A DNA stretch of 21,714 bases from an uncultured Bacillaceae bacterium (GTDB lineage Bacteria; Bacillota; Bacilli; Bacillales; Pradoshiaceae), in assembly GCA_904501845.1 (NCBI GenBank), contig CAJGCH010000018.1:1-21714 (forward strand), in the 5' to 3' direction. Below are positions 1 through 6,971 of this stretch, piece after piece. Within the stretch, counting starts at the first letter, position 1. Every line of letters begins with the position of its first letter. A model generated the notes under the pieces. It made no database searches. It was given only the letters and a program-made list of their open reading frames with translations, and was not told the DNA's origin. The position numbers and the translations under genes are program-made.

Positions 1-601
1 CTGTGTTCAAGCCTTTGCTGTGAAGTACGTTTTTCAAGCTGTGGAATACTTCTGCACCCATACGGATAGCTTCTTTGAAAGTAGGAGCTCCAACAGGCAT
101 GATCATGAATTCTTGGAAGTCAACATTGTTATCAGCATGAGATCCGCCGTTGATGATGTTCATCATTGGAGTTGGAAGCTGTTTTGTGTTGAATCCGCCA
201 AGATAACGGTATAAAGGAATGTTTAGGTAGTCAGCAGCAGCGATTGCAGCAGCCATGGAAACGCCTAGGATTGCGTTCGCACCTAATTTACCTTTGTTTT
301 CAGTTCCGTCAAGGTCGATCATCGCTTTGTCGATGCCAGCTTGGTCAAGAACGTGCATCCCGATGATTTCTTCAGCGATGATGCTGTTTACATTATCAAC
401 TGCTTTTTGAACACCTTTTCCAAGGTAGCGGCTTTTGTCGCCATCACGAAGCTCAACTGCTTCGTATTCACCAGTAGAAGCACCAGATGGCACTAATGCG
501 CGTCCAAATGCGCCAGATTCTGTTTCGATTTCAACTTCAACTGTTGGGTTACCACGAGAGTCAAGGACTTCACGTGCATATACGTCAATAATAATTGGCA
601 T
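1..601 (-). CDS. eno: Enolase (2-phosphoglycerate dehydratase), N-terminal part, cut by window edge
   Basis: Enolase converts 2-phosphoglycerate to phosphoenolpyruvate in the cytoplasm, the penultimate step of glycolysis. Only the first 200 codons lie in the window; the gene runs off the left edge, so this is a truncation by sampling, not a broken gene. The translation starts MPIIIDVYAREVLDSRGNPT, the conserved enolase N-terminus. It contains the mobile loop PSGASTGEYEAVELRDG at about residues 38-54 and, near the edge, GGSHADNNVDFQEFMIMPVG, the conserved segment of the substrate-binding region. The ATG at 599-601 is preceded by AAAGGAG at 611-617. It is the last gene of the cggR-gapA-pgk-tpiA-gpmI-eno run, 56 bp after gpmI, with no U-tailed terminator between them, so co-transcription is likely. 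Confidence 0.98.
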   Translation of the reverse strand, partial: MPIIIDVYAREVLDSRGNPTVEVEIETESGAFGRALVPSGASTGEYEAVELRDGDKSRYLGKGVQKAVDNVNSIIAEEIIGMHVLDQAGIDKAMIDLDGTENKGKLGANAILGVSMAAAIAAADYLNIPLYRYLGGFNTKQLPTPMMNIINGGSHADNNVDFQEFMIMPVGAPTFKEAIRMGAEVFHSLKNVLHSKGLNT

Positions 602-636
602 TTTATTAATCTCCTTTAAATCAAAGAATGTTTTTC

Positions 637-658
637 ATCATTAGTCTGCACTAATGAT
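637..658 (-). other. Intergenic hairpin between gpmI and eno
   Basis: A perfect 9-bp inverted repeat (637-645 with 650-658) with a 4-nt loop, whose arm touches the gpmI stop codon. On the minus-strand transcript it is followed by GAAAAACATTC rather than a U-run, so it does not look like an efficient terminator. A processing or stability element is possible; that role is inference. Confidence 0.5.
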
Positions 659-2193
659 TATTTCTTAATTAATGATTTCCCAGTCATCTCTTTCGGCTGT
701 TCTACATGCAGCAAATCAAGCATCGTTGGAGCTAAATCACCAAGGATACCGCCGTCACGAAGTTCAACTTCTTTGTCTGTAACGATTACAGGAACCGGGT
801 TTGTTGTATGAGCGGTCATTGGGTGGCCATCAGGAGTGATGACTTCATCCGCATTACCGTGGTCAGCTGTAATGATTGCTTTTCCGCCCATGGACAAGAT
901 TTTATCCACGATTTTGCCTAGGCACTCATCAACGGTTTCTACTGCTTTGATTGTCGGCTCAAGCATACCAGAGTGGCCTACCATGTCTGGGTTGGCAAAG
1001 TTCAGGATGATTGCATGATGATTGTCTTCATCCAATTCCTTCATTAAGGCTTCTGTTACTTCATAGGCGCTCATTTCAGGCTTAAGGTCATAAGTTGCAA
1101 CCTTTGGAGAATTAATCAAGATGCGTTTTTCGCCAGGGAATTCCGCTTCACGCCCGCCGCTCATGAAGAACGTCACGTGAGGGTATTTCTCTGTCTCAGC
1201 AATACGCAATTGCTTCAAATTGTTTTGAGATAAGACTTCACCAAGAGTATTGTCAAGGTTTGTTGGTTTGAATGCCACATAGCCCTGAACGGTTTCACTA
1301 AAGTGAGTCAAGCAAACGAAGTACAAGTTTTTCGGGAATCCTTCTCCACGATCAAAGGAGCGGAAGTCCTCATTTGTAAATACGTTTGAAATTTGGATGG
1401 CACGGTCTGGGCGGAAATTGAAGAAAATAACGGAATCGTTATCTTGAATCTTCGCCACAGGTTGTCCATCTTCCTTCGTGATAACGGAAGGAAGAACGAA
1501 TTCGTCAAAGATTCCATTGTTATAGGAGTCTTCTACGACTTCCATTGCTGAAGAGTATACAGGTCCATCGCCATAAGTCATGGAACGGTATGTTTTTTCT
1601 ACACGATCCCAGCGCTTATCGCGGTCCATGGAATAGTAACGGCCAGAGATGGTCGCAAATTGACCAACGCCTGTCTCCTTAAATACTTCTTCTGTTTGTC
1701 TAATGTATTTCTCAGCTGTCTTAGGACCGACGTCTCGGCCGTCTAAGATCCCGTGTACATAAACGTTTTTGAAGTTTTCTTTAGCGCAAAGGCGAAGCAA
1801 TGCGAAAAGATGGTCGATGTGGCTATGTACGCCTCCATCAGATAATAAGCCCATTAAGTGAAGGGCAGTGTTGTTCTCTCTCGCGTGGTTAATTGCTCCA
1901 ATGAAGGTTTCATTCTTTTCGAATTCACCTTCACGGATTGCTAAATTCACACGTGTTAAGCTTTGGTACACAATACGGCCTGCACCAATGTTTAAATGGC
2001 CGACTTCAGAGTTGCCCATTTGGCCTTCTGGAAGACCTACAGCTTCTCCGCTTGCCGTCAAGTAATTATGCGGGTATTCTGCCCAAAAGCGGTCAAAATT
2101 TGGTTTTTTAGCTTGTGCGACAGCATTTCCTTGAACCGTCTCACGAGCGCCAAAACCATCAAGGATAATTAATGCAACAGGTTTCTTGCTCAT
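658..2193 (-). CDS. gpmI: 2,3-bisphosphoglycerate-independent phosphoglycerate mutase
   Basis: Cytoplasmic, manganese-dependent enzyme that interconverts 3- and 2-phosphoglycerate. At 511 residues it has the normal length of the Bacillus enzyme. The N-terminal metal ligand Asp12 lies in ALIILDGFG and the catalytic, phosphorylated Ser62 in GQMGNSEVGHLNIGAG; ADHGNADE near residue 445 and the downstream GHPMTAHTT supply further metal ligands of this alkaline-phosphatase-fold enzyme. The central part (HGILDGRDVGPKTA, ISGRYYSMDRDKRWDR) belongs to the inserted phosphotransferase domain. The ATG at 2191-2193 overlaps the tpiA stop codon by 4 bp (ATGA), which indicates translational coupling. No key residue is missing. 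Mn2+ dependence is family knowledge, not visible here. Confidence 0.98.
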   Translation of the reverse strand: MSKKPVALIILDGFGARETVQGNAVAQAKKPNFDRFWAEYPHNYLTASGEAVGLPEGQMGNSEVGHLNIGAGRIVYQSLTRVNLAIREGEFEKNETFIGAINHARENNTALHLMGLLSDGGVHSHIDHLFALLRLCAKENFKNVYVHGILDGRDVGPKTAEKYIRQTEEVFKETGVGQFATISGRYYSMDRDKRWDRVEKTYRSMTYGDGPVYSSAMEVVEDSYNNGIFDEFVLPSVITKEDGQPVAKIQDNDSVIFFNFRPDRAIQISNVFTNEDFRSFDRGEGFPKNLYFVCLTHFSETVQGYVAFKPTNLDNTLGEVLSQNNLKQLRIAETEKYPHVTFFMSGGREAEFPGEKRILINSPKVATYDLKPEMSAYEVTEALMKELDEDNHHAIILNFANPDMVGHSGMLEPTIKAVETVDECLGKIVDKILSMGGKAIITADHGNADEVITPDGHPMTAHTTNPVPVIVTDKEVELRDGGILGDLAPTMLDLLHVEQPKEMTGKSLIKK

Positions 2194-2948
2194 TCAGATA
2201 TAGCCTCCAATAAGCCTAAGAAGGATGCTGGTTGCAGGCTTGCACCTCCAACTAATGCACCATCAATGTTTTCTTCTGCAAGATAGTCTTTAATATTTTC
2301 AGGTTTTACACTTCCGCCGTATTGTATGCGTACGGCAGCCGCAACATCAGCATTAAAGCTTTCTGCAACTATTTTACGGATATGTCCACAAACCTCATCT
2401 GCATCCTGAGCAGTCGATGATTTGCCTGTCCCGATAGCCCAGATTGGCTCATATGCGATGACAGCTTGCTTCGCTTGCTCATCAGTAAGACCAGCGAAGG
2501 CTTTTTGGATTTGGTCAGCGACCAAATCTTTCGTTTTGCCCGCTTCACGCTCTTCAAGCGTTTCGCCGCAGCAAACGATTGGCGTTAAGTTGTGCTTAAA
2601 CGCAGCCAAAGTCTTTTTGTTCACAGAATCATTTGTTTCATTAAACATTTCTCTGCGCTCAGAGTGTCCTAGGATGACATATTGCACGCCTAGGTCTTCA
2701 AGTGCGACAGGGCTTACTTCCCCAGTGAAAGCACCATTCTCTTCAAAGTGCATGTTTTGCGCCCCAATGGCGACATTGGTTCCCTTTGCTGCTTCAACGA
2801 GCTGTCCAAGGAATGGAGCCGGAGAGCAAACAACGGTATCTACTGTCTCATTAGAGGGAATAACATTTTTCACTTCTTCCACAAAGCTTTTGGCTTCAGA
2901 AAGGGTTTTATTCATTTTCCAGTTACCAGCGATAATTGGTTTACGCAT
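2190..2948 (-). CDS. tpiA: Triosephosphate isomerase
   Basis: Interconverts dihydroxyacetone phosphate and glyceraldehyde 3-phosphate in glycolysis and gluconeogenesis. The 252-residue protein is a complete TIM barrel. Substrate-binding Asn10 and Lys12 are in MRKPIIAGNWKMNK, the electrophilic His95 in VILGHSERR, and the catalytic base Glu167 in AYEPIWAIGTG. The phosphate-binding C-terminal loops YGGSVKP and DGALVGGASL are present. The ATG is preceded by an AAAGGATG-type Shine-Dalgarno. It sits 100 bp after pgk and its stop overlaps the start of gpmI by 4 bp. The gap before it holds an inverted repeat, described separately. Confidence 0.98.
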   Translation of the reverse strand: MRKPIIAGNWKMNKTLSEAKSFVEEVKNVIPSNETVDTVVCSPAPFLGQLVEAAKGTNVAIGAQNMHFEENGAFTGEVSPVALEDLGVQYVILGHSERREMFNETNDSVNKKTLAAFKHNLTPIVCCGETLEEREAGKTKDLVADQIQKAFAGLTDEQAKQAVIAYEPIWAIGTGKSSTAQDADEVCGHIRKIVAESFNADVAAAVRIQYGGSVKPENIKDYLAEENIDGALVGGASLQPASFLGLLEAISE

Positions 2949-2990
2949 TTAAAACATCCTTTCCCTATTTAAGAAATTCCTGTTCGTCTG

Positions 2991-3017
2991 TATTTTAACA
3001 GGGCCCTTGTCAAAATA
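2991..3017 (-). other. Near-perfect 27-nt inverted repeat between pgk and tpiA
   Basis: Reading the minus strand, TATTTTGACA and TGTTAAAATA flank AGGGCCC. As RNA this gives a 10-bp uninterrupted stem (one G-U pair) with a 7-nt loop. As DNA it is a nearly complete palindrome centred on GGGCCC. It is not followed by a U-run, so it is unlikely to be an intrinsic terminator. It could be a protein-binding site or an mRNA processing or stability hairpin inside the glycolytic operon. Confidence 0.5.
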
Positions 3018-3048
3018 CATCCTACTAGGGTAATTTACTTAATTATTC

Positions 3049-4230
3049 TTATTTATCGTTTAAAGCAACAACGCCTGGGAGCTCTTTTCCTTCGATGAAT
3101 TCTAAGGAAGCTCCGCCGCCTGTAGAGATGTGAGACATTTGATCGGCTAGGTGGAATTTCTCAGCTGCTGCTGCAGAGTCTCCTCCGCCGACAACGCTAA
3201 ACGCTTCAGATTTAGCAAGCGCTTCAGCTACACCTTTTGTACCGTTAGCGAATTTATCAAATTCAAATACGCCCATTGGTCCGTTCCAGATGACTAATTT
3301 AGAGTTCTTGATAACATCTGCATATAGTTCAACTGTTTTCGGTCCGATATCAAGAGACATCCAGTCAGCTGGGATGGCATCGATATCGACAATTTTAGAT
3401 TCTACGTTTTCGCCGAATTCAGGAGCGATAACCGCATCAATTGGCATATAGAATTTAACGCCTTTTTCTTCTGCTTTTTGCATAAAGGATTTAGCTAAGT
3501 CGATTTTGTCTTCCTCTAATAGGGAGGTACCAATCTCGTAGCCTTTAGCCTTGATGAATGTGTAAGCCAATCCGCCGCCAATGATTAAGTTATCAACTTT
3601 ATCAAGGAGGTTCTCGATTACACCGATTTTGTCCTTAACTTTCGCTCCGCCGATGATTGCAGTGAATGGACGCTCTGGGTTAGACATCGCTTTGCCAAGT
3701 ACATCCAATTCTTTTTGCATAAGGAAGCCGGAAACAGCCGGAATATGTTTCGCGATTCCTTCAGTGGAAGCATGTGCACGGTGAGCGGCACCGAATGCAT
3801 CATTAACGAAAATATCAGCCAAAGCAGCGAATTCTTTTGCAAGCTCAGGATCGTTTTTCTCTTCACCTGGATAGAAACGAACATTTTCAAGCAATAATAC
3901 ATCGCCATCGTTCATTTTTTCGATTTGCGCTTTTACAGTTTCGCCGTAAGCTTCATCTGCTTTTGCTACCTCTTTGCCAAGAAGCTCGCTCAATTTAACC
4001 GCTACCGGAGTTAAGCGAAGCTCTTCCTTCACTTCACCTTTTGGACGGCCCATGTGGCTTGCAAGGATTACTTTTGCGCCTTGTTCCACTAGGTATTGAA
4101 TTGTTGGAAGCGCCGCACGGATACGTGTATCATCCGTAATTGCCCCGTTTTGCATCGGAACATTAAAATCTACACGGCAAAATACTTTTTTGCCTTTTAC
4201 ATCAATGTCTTTAATTGATTTTTTGTTCAC
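3049..4230 (-). CDS. pgk: Phosphoglycerate kinase
   Basis: Transfers phosphate from 1,3-bisphosphoglycerate to ADP, the first ATP-generating step of glycolysis. I place the start at the GTG at 4228-4230 (MNKKSIKDIDVKGKKVFCRV): it has AAGGAGG 8 nt upstream and gives 393 residues, matching the usual ~394. A longer in-frame reading up to 4302 adds 24 unconserved residues and should be ignored. The substrate motif RVDFNVP is at residues 19-25, followed by HMGRPKGE around residue 59. The nucleotide-binding NGPMGVFEF and GGGDSAAAAEKF lie in the C-terminal domain. It lies downstream of the gapA terminator, so it is expressed by read-through from the cggR promoter or from a promoter I could not identify with confidence. 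Confidence 0.98.
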   Translation of the reverse strand: MNKKSIKDIDVKGKKVFCRVDFNVPMQNGAITDDTRIRAALPTIQYLVEQGAKVILASHMGRPKGEVKEELRLTPVAVKLSELLGKEVAKADEAYGETVKAQIEKMNDGDVLLLENVRFYPGEEKNDPELAKEFAALADIFVNDAFGAAHRAHASTEGIAKHIPAVSGFLMQKELDVLGKAMSNPERPFTAIIGGAKVKDKIGVIENLLDKVDNLIIGGGLAYTFIKAKGYEIGTSLLEEDKIDLAKSFMQKAEEKGVKFYMPIDAVIAPEFGENVESKIVDIDAIPADWMSLDIGPKTVELYADVIKNSKLVIWNGPMGVFEFDKFANGTKGVAEALAKSEAFSVVGGGDSAAAAEKFHLADQMSHISTGGGASLEFIEGKELPGVVALNDK

Positions 4231-4339
4231 TGTATGAACCTCCTTAAAAATCAAAACAAGTGCCCGGAAACCAGTTTCTGCCCTGAACTGTCCAAGCTTC
4301 ATTCACATTAAACCTCTGCCCAAGCTTAAAACAGAATGA

Positions 4340-4380
4340 AAATAAAAACATAGGGAAAGGGGAATCTTCCCCTTTCCCCT
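4340..4380 (-). terminator. Intrinsic terminator after gapA
   Basis: The perfect complementary arms 4353-4364 and 4367-4378 (GGGAAAGGGGAA and its complement) fold into a stem of about 10-11 bp with a small loop. On the minus strand the stem is followed by TATGTTTTTATTTTC. It sits directly downstream of the gapA stop. It probably makes a short cggR-gapA transcript abundant relative to the full glycolytic transcript, as is established for B. subtilis. Confidence 0.85.
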
Positions 4381-4426
4381 AAAGTCGACAATTATATAAA
4401 TTGTTCAGTATCCAAAAGGATTCGAA

Positions 4427-5434
4427 TTAAAGACCTTTTTTAGCGATGTAAGCTGCAAGGTCTACTACACGGTTAGAGTAGCCTGTTTCGTTATCGTACC
4501 AAGAAAGTACTTTAACCATGTTGCCATCCATAACCATAGTAGAAAGGCCATCGATAGTTGAAGATTGAGTAGTTCCGTTGTAGTCACGAGATACTAGTGG
4601 AAGCTCGCTGTACTCTAAGATACCTTTCAATTCACCTTCTGCAGCAGCTTTCAAAGCACCGTTTACTTCTTCAGCTGTTACTTCTTTTTCAAGTTCTGCA
4701 ACAAGGTCAACTACAGAAACGTTTGGAGTTGGTACACGCATAGCCATACCGTTCAATTTGCCTTTAAGTTCAGGCAATACAAGTGCAACAGCTTTAGCAG
4801 CACCAGTTGTAGTTGGAATCATGCTTTCAGCTGCAGCACGCGCACGACGGAAGTCTTTGTGCGGCAAGTCAAGGATTTGTTGGTCATTTGTGTAAGAGTG
4901 AACTGTTGTCATCATACCGCGTTTGATACCGAACTTGTCATTCAATACTTTCGCGAATGGAGCCAAGCAGTTAGTTGTGCAAGATGCGTTAGAGATTACA
5001 TCGTGGTTAGCCGCATCGTATTTGTCTTCGTTAACACCCATAACGATTGTGATATCTTCGTCAGATGCTGGTGCAGAGATGATAACTTTTTTCGCGCCAG
5101 CTTCAAGGTGTTTCGCTGCATCAGCGCGTTTTGTGAAACGGCCTGTAGATTCAACAACGATATCTACGCCAAGGTCGCCCCAGCCAAGTTGTGCTGGATC
5201 TCTTTCAGCAAGAACTTTAACACGGTGTCCGTCAACTACTAGGTAGTCTCCATCAACTGTTACTTTTTGATCTAAAGTTCCGTGTACGGAATCATATTGT
5301 AAAAGGTGAGCTAGCATCTTTGCATCAGTTAAGTCGTTAACTGCTACAACTTCCACTTCAGGGTTGTTCAACGCTGCGCGGAATACGATACGTCCAATTC
5401 TACCAAAACCATTAATACCTAATTTTACTGCCAT
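4427..5434 (-). CDS. gapA: Glyceraldehyde-3-phosphate dehydrogenase, NAD-dependent glycolytic type
   Basis: Oxidises and phosphorylates glyceraldehyde 3-phosphate to 1,3-bisphosphoglycerate with NAD+. The 335 residues match the B. subtilis GapA length. The Rossmann fingerprint GINGFGRIGR is at residues 6-15 and the NAD-selective acidic residue is in AVNDLTD (about Asp34). The catalytic Cys152 is in SNASCTTNC and the partner His179 in TTVHSYT. The signature DLPHKDFRRARAA fits the NAD-type rather than the gluconeogenic NADP-type GapB. The ATG at 5432-5434 has AAAGGAGGA upstream. It lies 50 bp after cggR, is the target of CggR repression, and is followed by a strong terminator. Confidence 0.98.
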   Translation of the reverse strand: MAVKLGINGFGRIGRIVFRAALNNPEVEVVAVNDLTDAKMLAHLLQYDSVHGTLDQKVTVDGDYLVVDGHRVKVLAERDPAQLGWGDLGVDIVVESTGRFTKRADAAKHLEAGAKKVIISAPASDEDITIVMGVNEDKYDAANHDVISNASCTTNCLAPFAKVLNDKFGIKRGMMTTVHSYTNDQQILDLPHKDFRRARAAAESMIPTTTGAAKAVALVLPELKGKLNGMAMRVPTPNVSVVDLVAELEKEVTAEEVNGALKAAAEGELKGILEYSELPLVSRDYNGTTQSSTIDGLSTMVMDGNMVKVLSWYDNETGYSNRVVDLAAYIAKKGL

Positions 5435-5477
5435 TAGAAGGTTCCTCCTTTTGGAAACTGTAAATAATTTTATTCAA

Positions 5478-5493
5478 AAGGGCGTTAACCCTT
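5478..5493 (-). other. Short stem-loop at the cggR-gapA junction
   Basis: AAGGG (5478-5482) pairs with CCCTT (5489-5493) around a 6-nt loop that includes the cggR stop codon. In B. subtilis the cggR-gapA mRNA is cleaved near the end of cggR next to a stem-loop that protects the gapA message. This small hairpin is in the equivalent place, but the assignment is inference and the stem is only 5 bp. Confidence 0.3.
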
Positions 5494-6516
5494 AAGTAAC
5501 TGAATTGCTGCACCTTCATCCGTAATTAAAATCGGTTTCTTCGGTGCCATCTTAATGTAGGCTTTAATAGCCTTTGCCTTTGAAGCTCCCCCGGCAACCG
5601 CGATGACATGCTCAATATTCGGCAAATCATCTAATTGCAGACCTATGGTCCGGACTTTCTGAATTATGTTTCCATCTTCATCGTAATAATATCCAAAAGC
5701 TTCGCCAATTGCCTGATTTTTTTCAAGCTCATTGAGCTCCCCAGCAGATACTTTTCTTCGTTCAGCCATGGTCTTCGCCTCGCCAATCCCATGGAGGACG
5801 ATATTAGAGGACTTCAACAAATCCAGCACTTCCCCAATTACGGGTTCACTCGTCAATGTGTTGTAGGCCGCTTCGCTTAGATGATCCGGAACATACAAAA
5901 CACGATAACGGGCGTTCATCTTCTCGGCCATTTGCTCACAAACCGTATTGGCTTGATAGCTGGCCCCCTTACCGAGTCCTCCTCTTGCAGGAACAAAAAG
6001 AATATCCTCGACATTTGGGAGTTCCGAAACACTTGGCAGCATCTTGCCGATAGCAGCCATTGTTGTTCCACCAGTTACGGCAATGATATTTTTCCCCGTA
6101 AGCAGACTTTTCATACGCGCAGCTCCTGCACGCCCCAATTCATCAATGACCCATGGAGAAGTATCACTGTCTCCATTAACGATGACGACCTTGTCGATAT
6201 TCAGCTTTTCCTGAAGAAGGTGCTCCATTTCGTCTATACCCGAAAGTTGCCTAATTACTCCACCAAGGTTATCCAATACTTCCTGCCCTTCGTTCGTCAC
6301 GGTCATGCCAGAGCTTGCGATATCAATCAATTTCTGCTCCTTCAAGAACTCCACTTCACTCCGCAAAGTTCTTTCGGTAATATTGAGCGTCAAGGAAAGA
6401 CTTCTTCTGCCGACTGGCTGCATAGTACGAATCGACCGCAGGATATTGTATCGTTTTTGCATGACCTCGAATATATCCGGAATCAACTTTTTTTGTAAAT
6501 GGAGAGCTCCATCCAT
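5485..6516 (-). CDS. cggR: Central glycolytic genes regulator, SorC/DeoR-family repressor
   Basis: DNA-binding repressor of the gapA operon whose activity is relieved by fructose-1,6-bisphosphate. Residues ~10-75 form a winged helix (MQKRYNILRSIRTMQPVGRR, then TERTLRSEVEFLKEQKLI). Residues ~90-340 form the SorC-type sugar-phosphate effector domain, with the loop AVTGGTTMA around residue 150 and GIGEA further on. I choose the ATG at 6514-6516 (MDGALHLQKK) because AGAGGAG lies 10 nt upstream; an upstream TTG in the same frame is too close to that Shine-Dalgarno. The result is 343 residues against ~340 for the family. It is the first gene of the glycolytic operon, with its own operator just upstream (autoregulation). 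Confidence 0.96.
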   Translation of the reverse strand: MDGALHLQKKLIPDIFEVMQKRYNILRSIRTMQPVGRRSLSLTLNITERTLRSEVEFLKEQKLIDIASSGMTVTNEGQEVLDNLGGVIRQLSGIDEMEHLLQEKLNIDKVVIVNGDSDTSPWVIDELGRAGAARMKSLLTGKNIIAVTGGTTMAAIGKMLPSVSELPNVEDILFVPARGGLGKGASYQANTVCEQMAEKMNARYRVLYVPDHLSEAAYNTLTSEPVIGEVLDLLKSSNIVLHGIGEAKTMAERRKVSAGELNELEKNQAIGEAFGYYYDEDGNIIQKVRTIGLQLDDLPNIEHVIAVAGGASKAKAIKAYIKMAPKKPILITDEGAAIQLLKG

Positions 6517-6545
6517 ATAAATCAAACTCCTCTAATTATCCTTAG

Positions 6546-6581
6546 GTCATTTTCTGTCCAAGCGAGACATTTTGCGTCCCG
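6546..6581 (-). promoter_or_regulatory. CggR operator
   Basis: On the minus strand the site reads CGGGAC-N6-TGTC-N4-TTGGAC-N6-TGAC, matching the known B. subtilis CggR operator layout CGGGAC-N6-TGTC-N4-CGGGAC-N6-TGTC in every spacing. The first half is perfect; the second has two changes in the hexamer and one in the tetramer. It lies between the predicted start of transcription (about 6610) and the cggR start codon, so CggR would act as a roadblock to elongating polymerase, as reported in B. subtilis. Confidence 0.9.
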
Positions 6582-6589
6582 TTTTATGT

Positions 6590-6631
6590 AAAAAAAATAA
6601 CTCCTGATGTACCTATATCTTATCAGGAGTT
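6590..6631 (-). terminator. Intrinsic terminator of the rpoN-glutaredoxin operon
   Basis: The 10-bp perfect stem AACTCCTGAT / ATCAGGAGTT (6622-6631 with 6599-6608) has a 13-nt loop and is followed on the minus strand by eight T residues (6597-6590). It lies about 40 bp after the stop of the glutaredoxin-like gene. Its loop carries the -10 box of the next promoter (see findings). Confidence 0.88.
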
Positions 6632-6645
6632 TCCTTGAATTACAA
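6617..6645 (-). promoter_or_regulatory. Sigma-A promoter of cggR operon
   Basis: Minus-strand TTGTAA (6640-6645), a 17-nt spacer and TAAGAT (6617-6622) give a good sigma-A promoter with start near 6610. The CggR operator then falls at roughly +29 to +65. The promoter overlaps the terminator hairpin of the upstream operon. No experimental start is visible; the call rests on consensus and position. Confidence 0.7.
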
Positions 6646-6670
6646 TAGATTAAATTGTGAACTTATTGAA

Positions 6671-6910
6671 TCATGCCAATACATGACGGATATCATCAAT
6701 ATCAATTTTTCCGTATTGGATAATTTCTCCTTCCACCTCAACAACCGGAATCATCAAACCATATTGCTCGAGCAAATGATCATTGGCGTATATGTCCAAT
6801 TCCAGCAAAGTAAAGGATGTTTCACGCTGCAGCAGCTTTAGTAAGTCTTTTGCTTCCTCACAAAGAGGGCAATCTTTCTTCGTATAAAAATGAACAATAG
6901 GAACACTCAC
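6671..6910 (-). CDS. Glutaredoxin/thioredoxin-like small protein with CPLC motif
   Basis: A thioredoxin-fold protein of about 79 residues. After a short beta strand (VPIVHFYTKKDC) comes CPLC, a redox-active CxxC pair at about residues 14-17, and further on PVVEVEG, with the cis-proline typical of glutaredoxins. I choose the GTG at 6908-6910 because AGGTGG precedes it by 8 nt; an in-frame GTG at 6920-6922 would add four residues but overlaps that Shine-Dalgarno. The stop is TGA at 6671-6673. It lies 61 bp after rpoN, apparently in the same transcript, and ends just before an intrinsic terminator. A glutaredoxin-like gene between rpoN and cggR is, as I recall, common in Bacillaceae. Its partner and in vivo substrate are unknown. 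Confidence 0.85.
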   Translation of the reverse strand: MSVPIVHFYTKKDCPLCEEAKDLLKLLQRETSFTLLELDIYANDHLLEQYGLMIPVVEVEGEIIQYGKIDIDDIRHVLA

Positions 6911-6971
6911 ATTACTAACCACCTGTCTGTTGTTTCGTTTCTAGCTATTCTATATACCCAAAGCACAGCTC

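Noticed and set aside
2422..2952. 176-codon open frame antisense to tpiA
   Set aside because: Exact antisense of a strongly conserved gene, with no ribosome binding site and no recognisable domain; an open shadow of tpiA codon use.
4231..4302. N-terminal extension of pgk to 417 residues
   Set aside because: The extra 24 residues are unconserved and the GTG at 4228-4230 has a perfect AAGGAGG at 8 nt.
4231..4340. Separate promoter for pgk
   Set aside because: Several TTGG-type -35 candidates occur on the minus strand but none has a credible -10 at 16-18 nt.
5881..6498. 205-codon open frame antisense to cggR
   Set aside because: Lies wholly within cggR on the other strand, low-complexity composition and no initiation signal.
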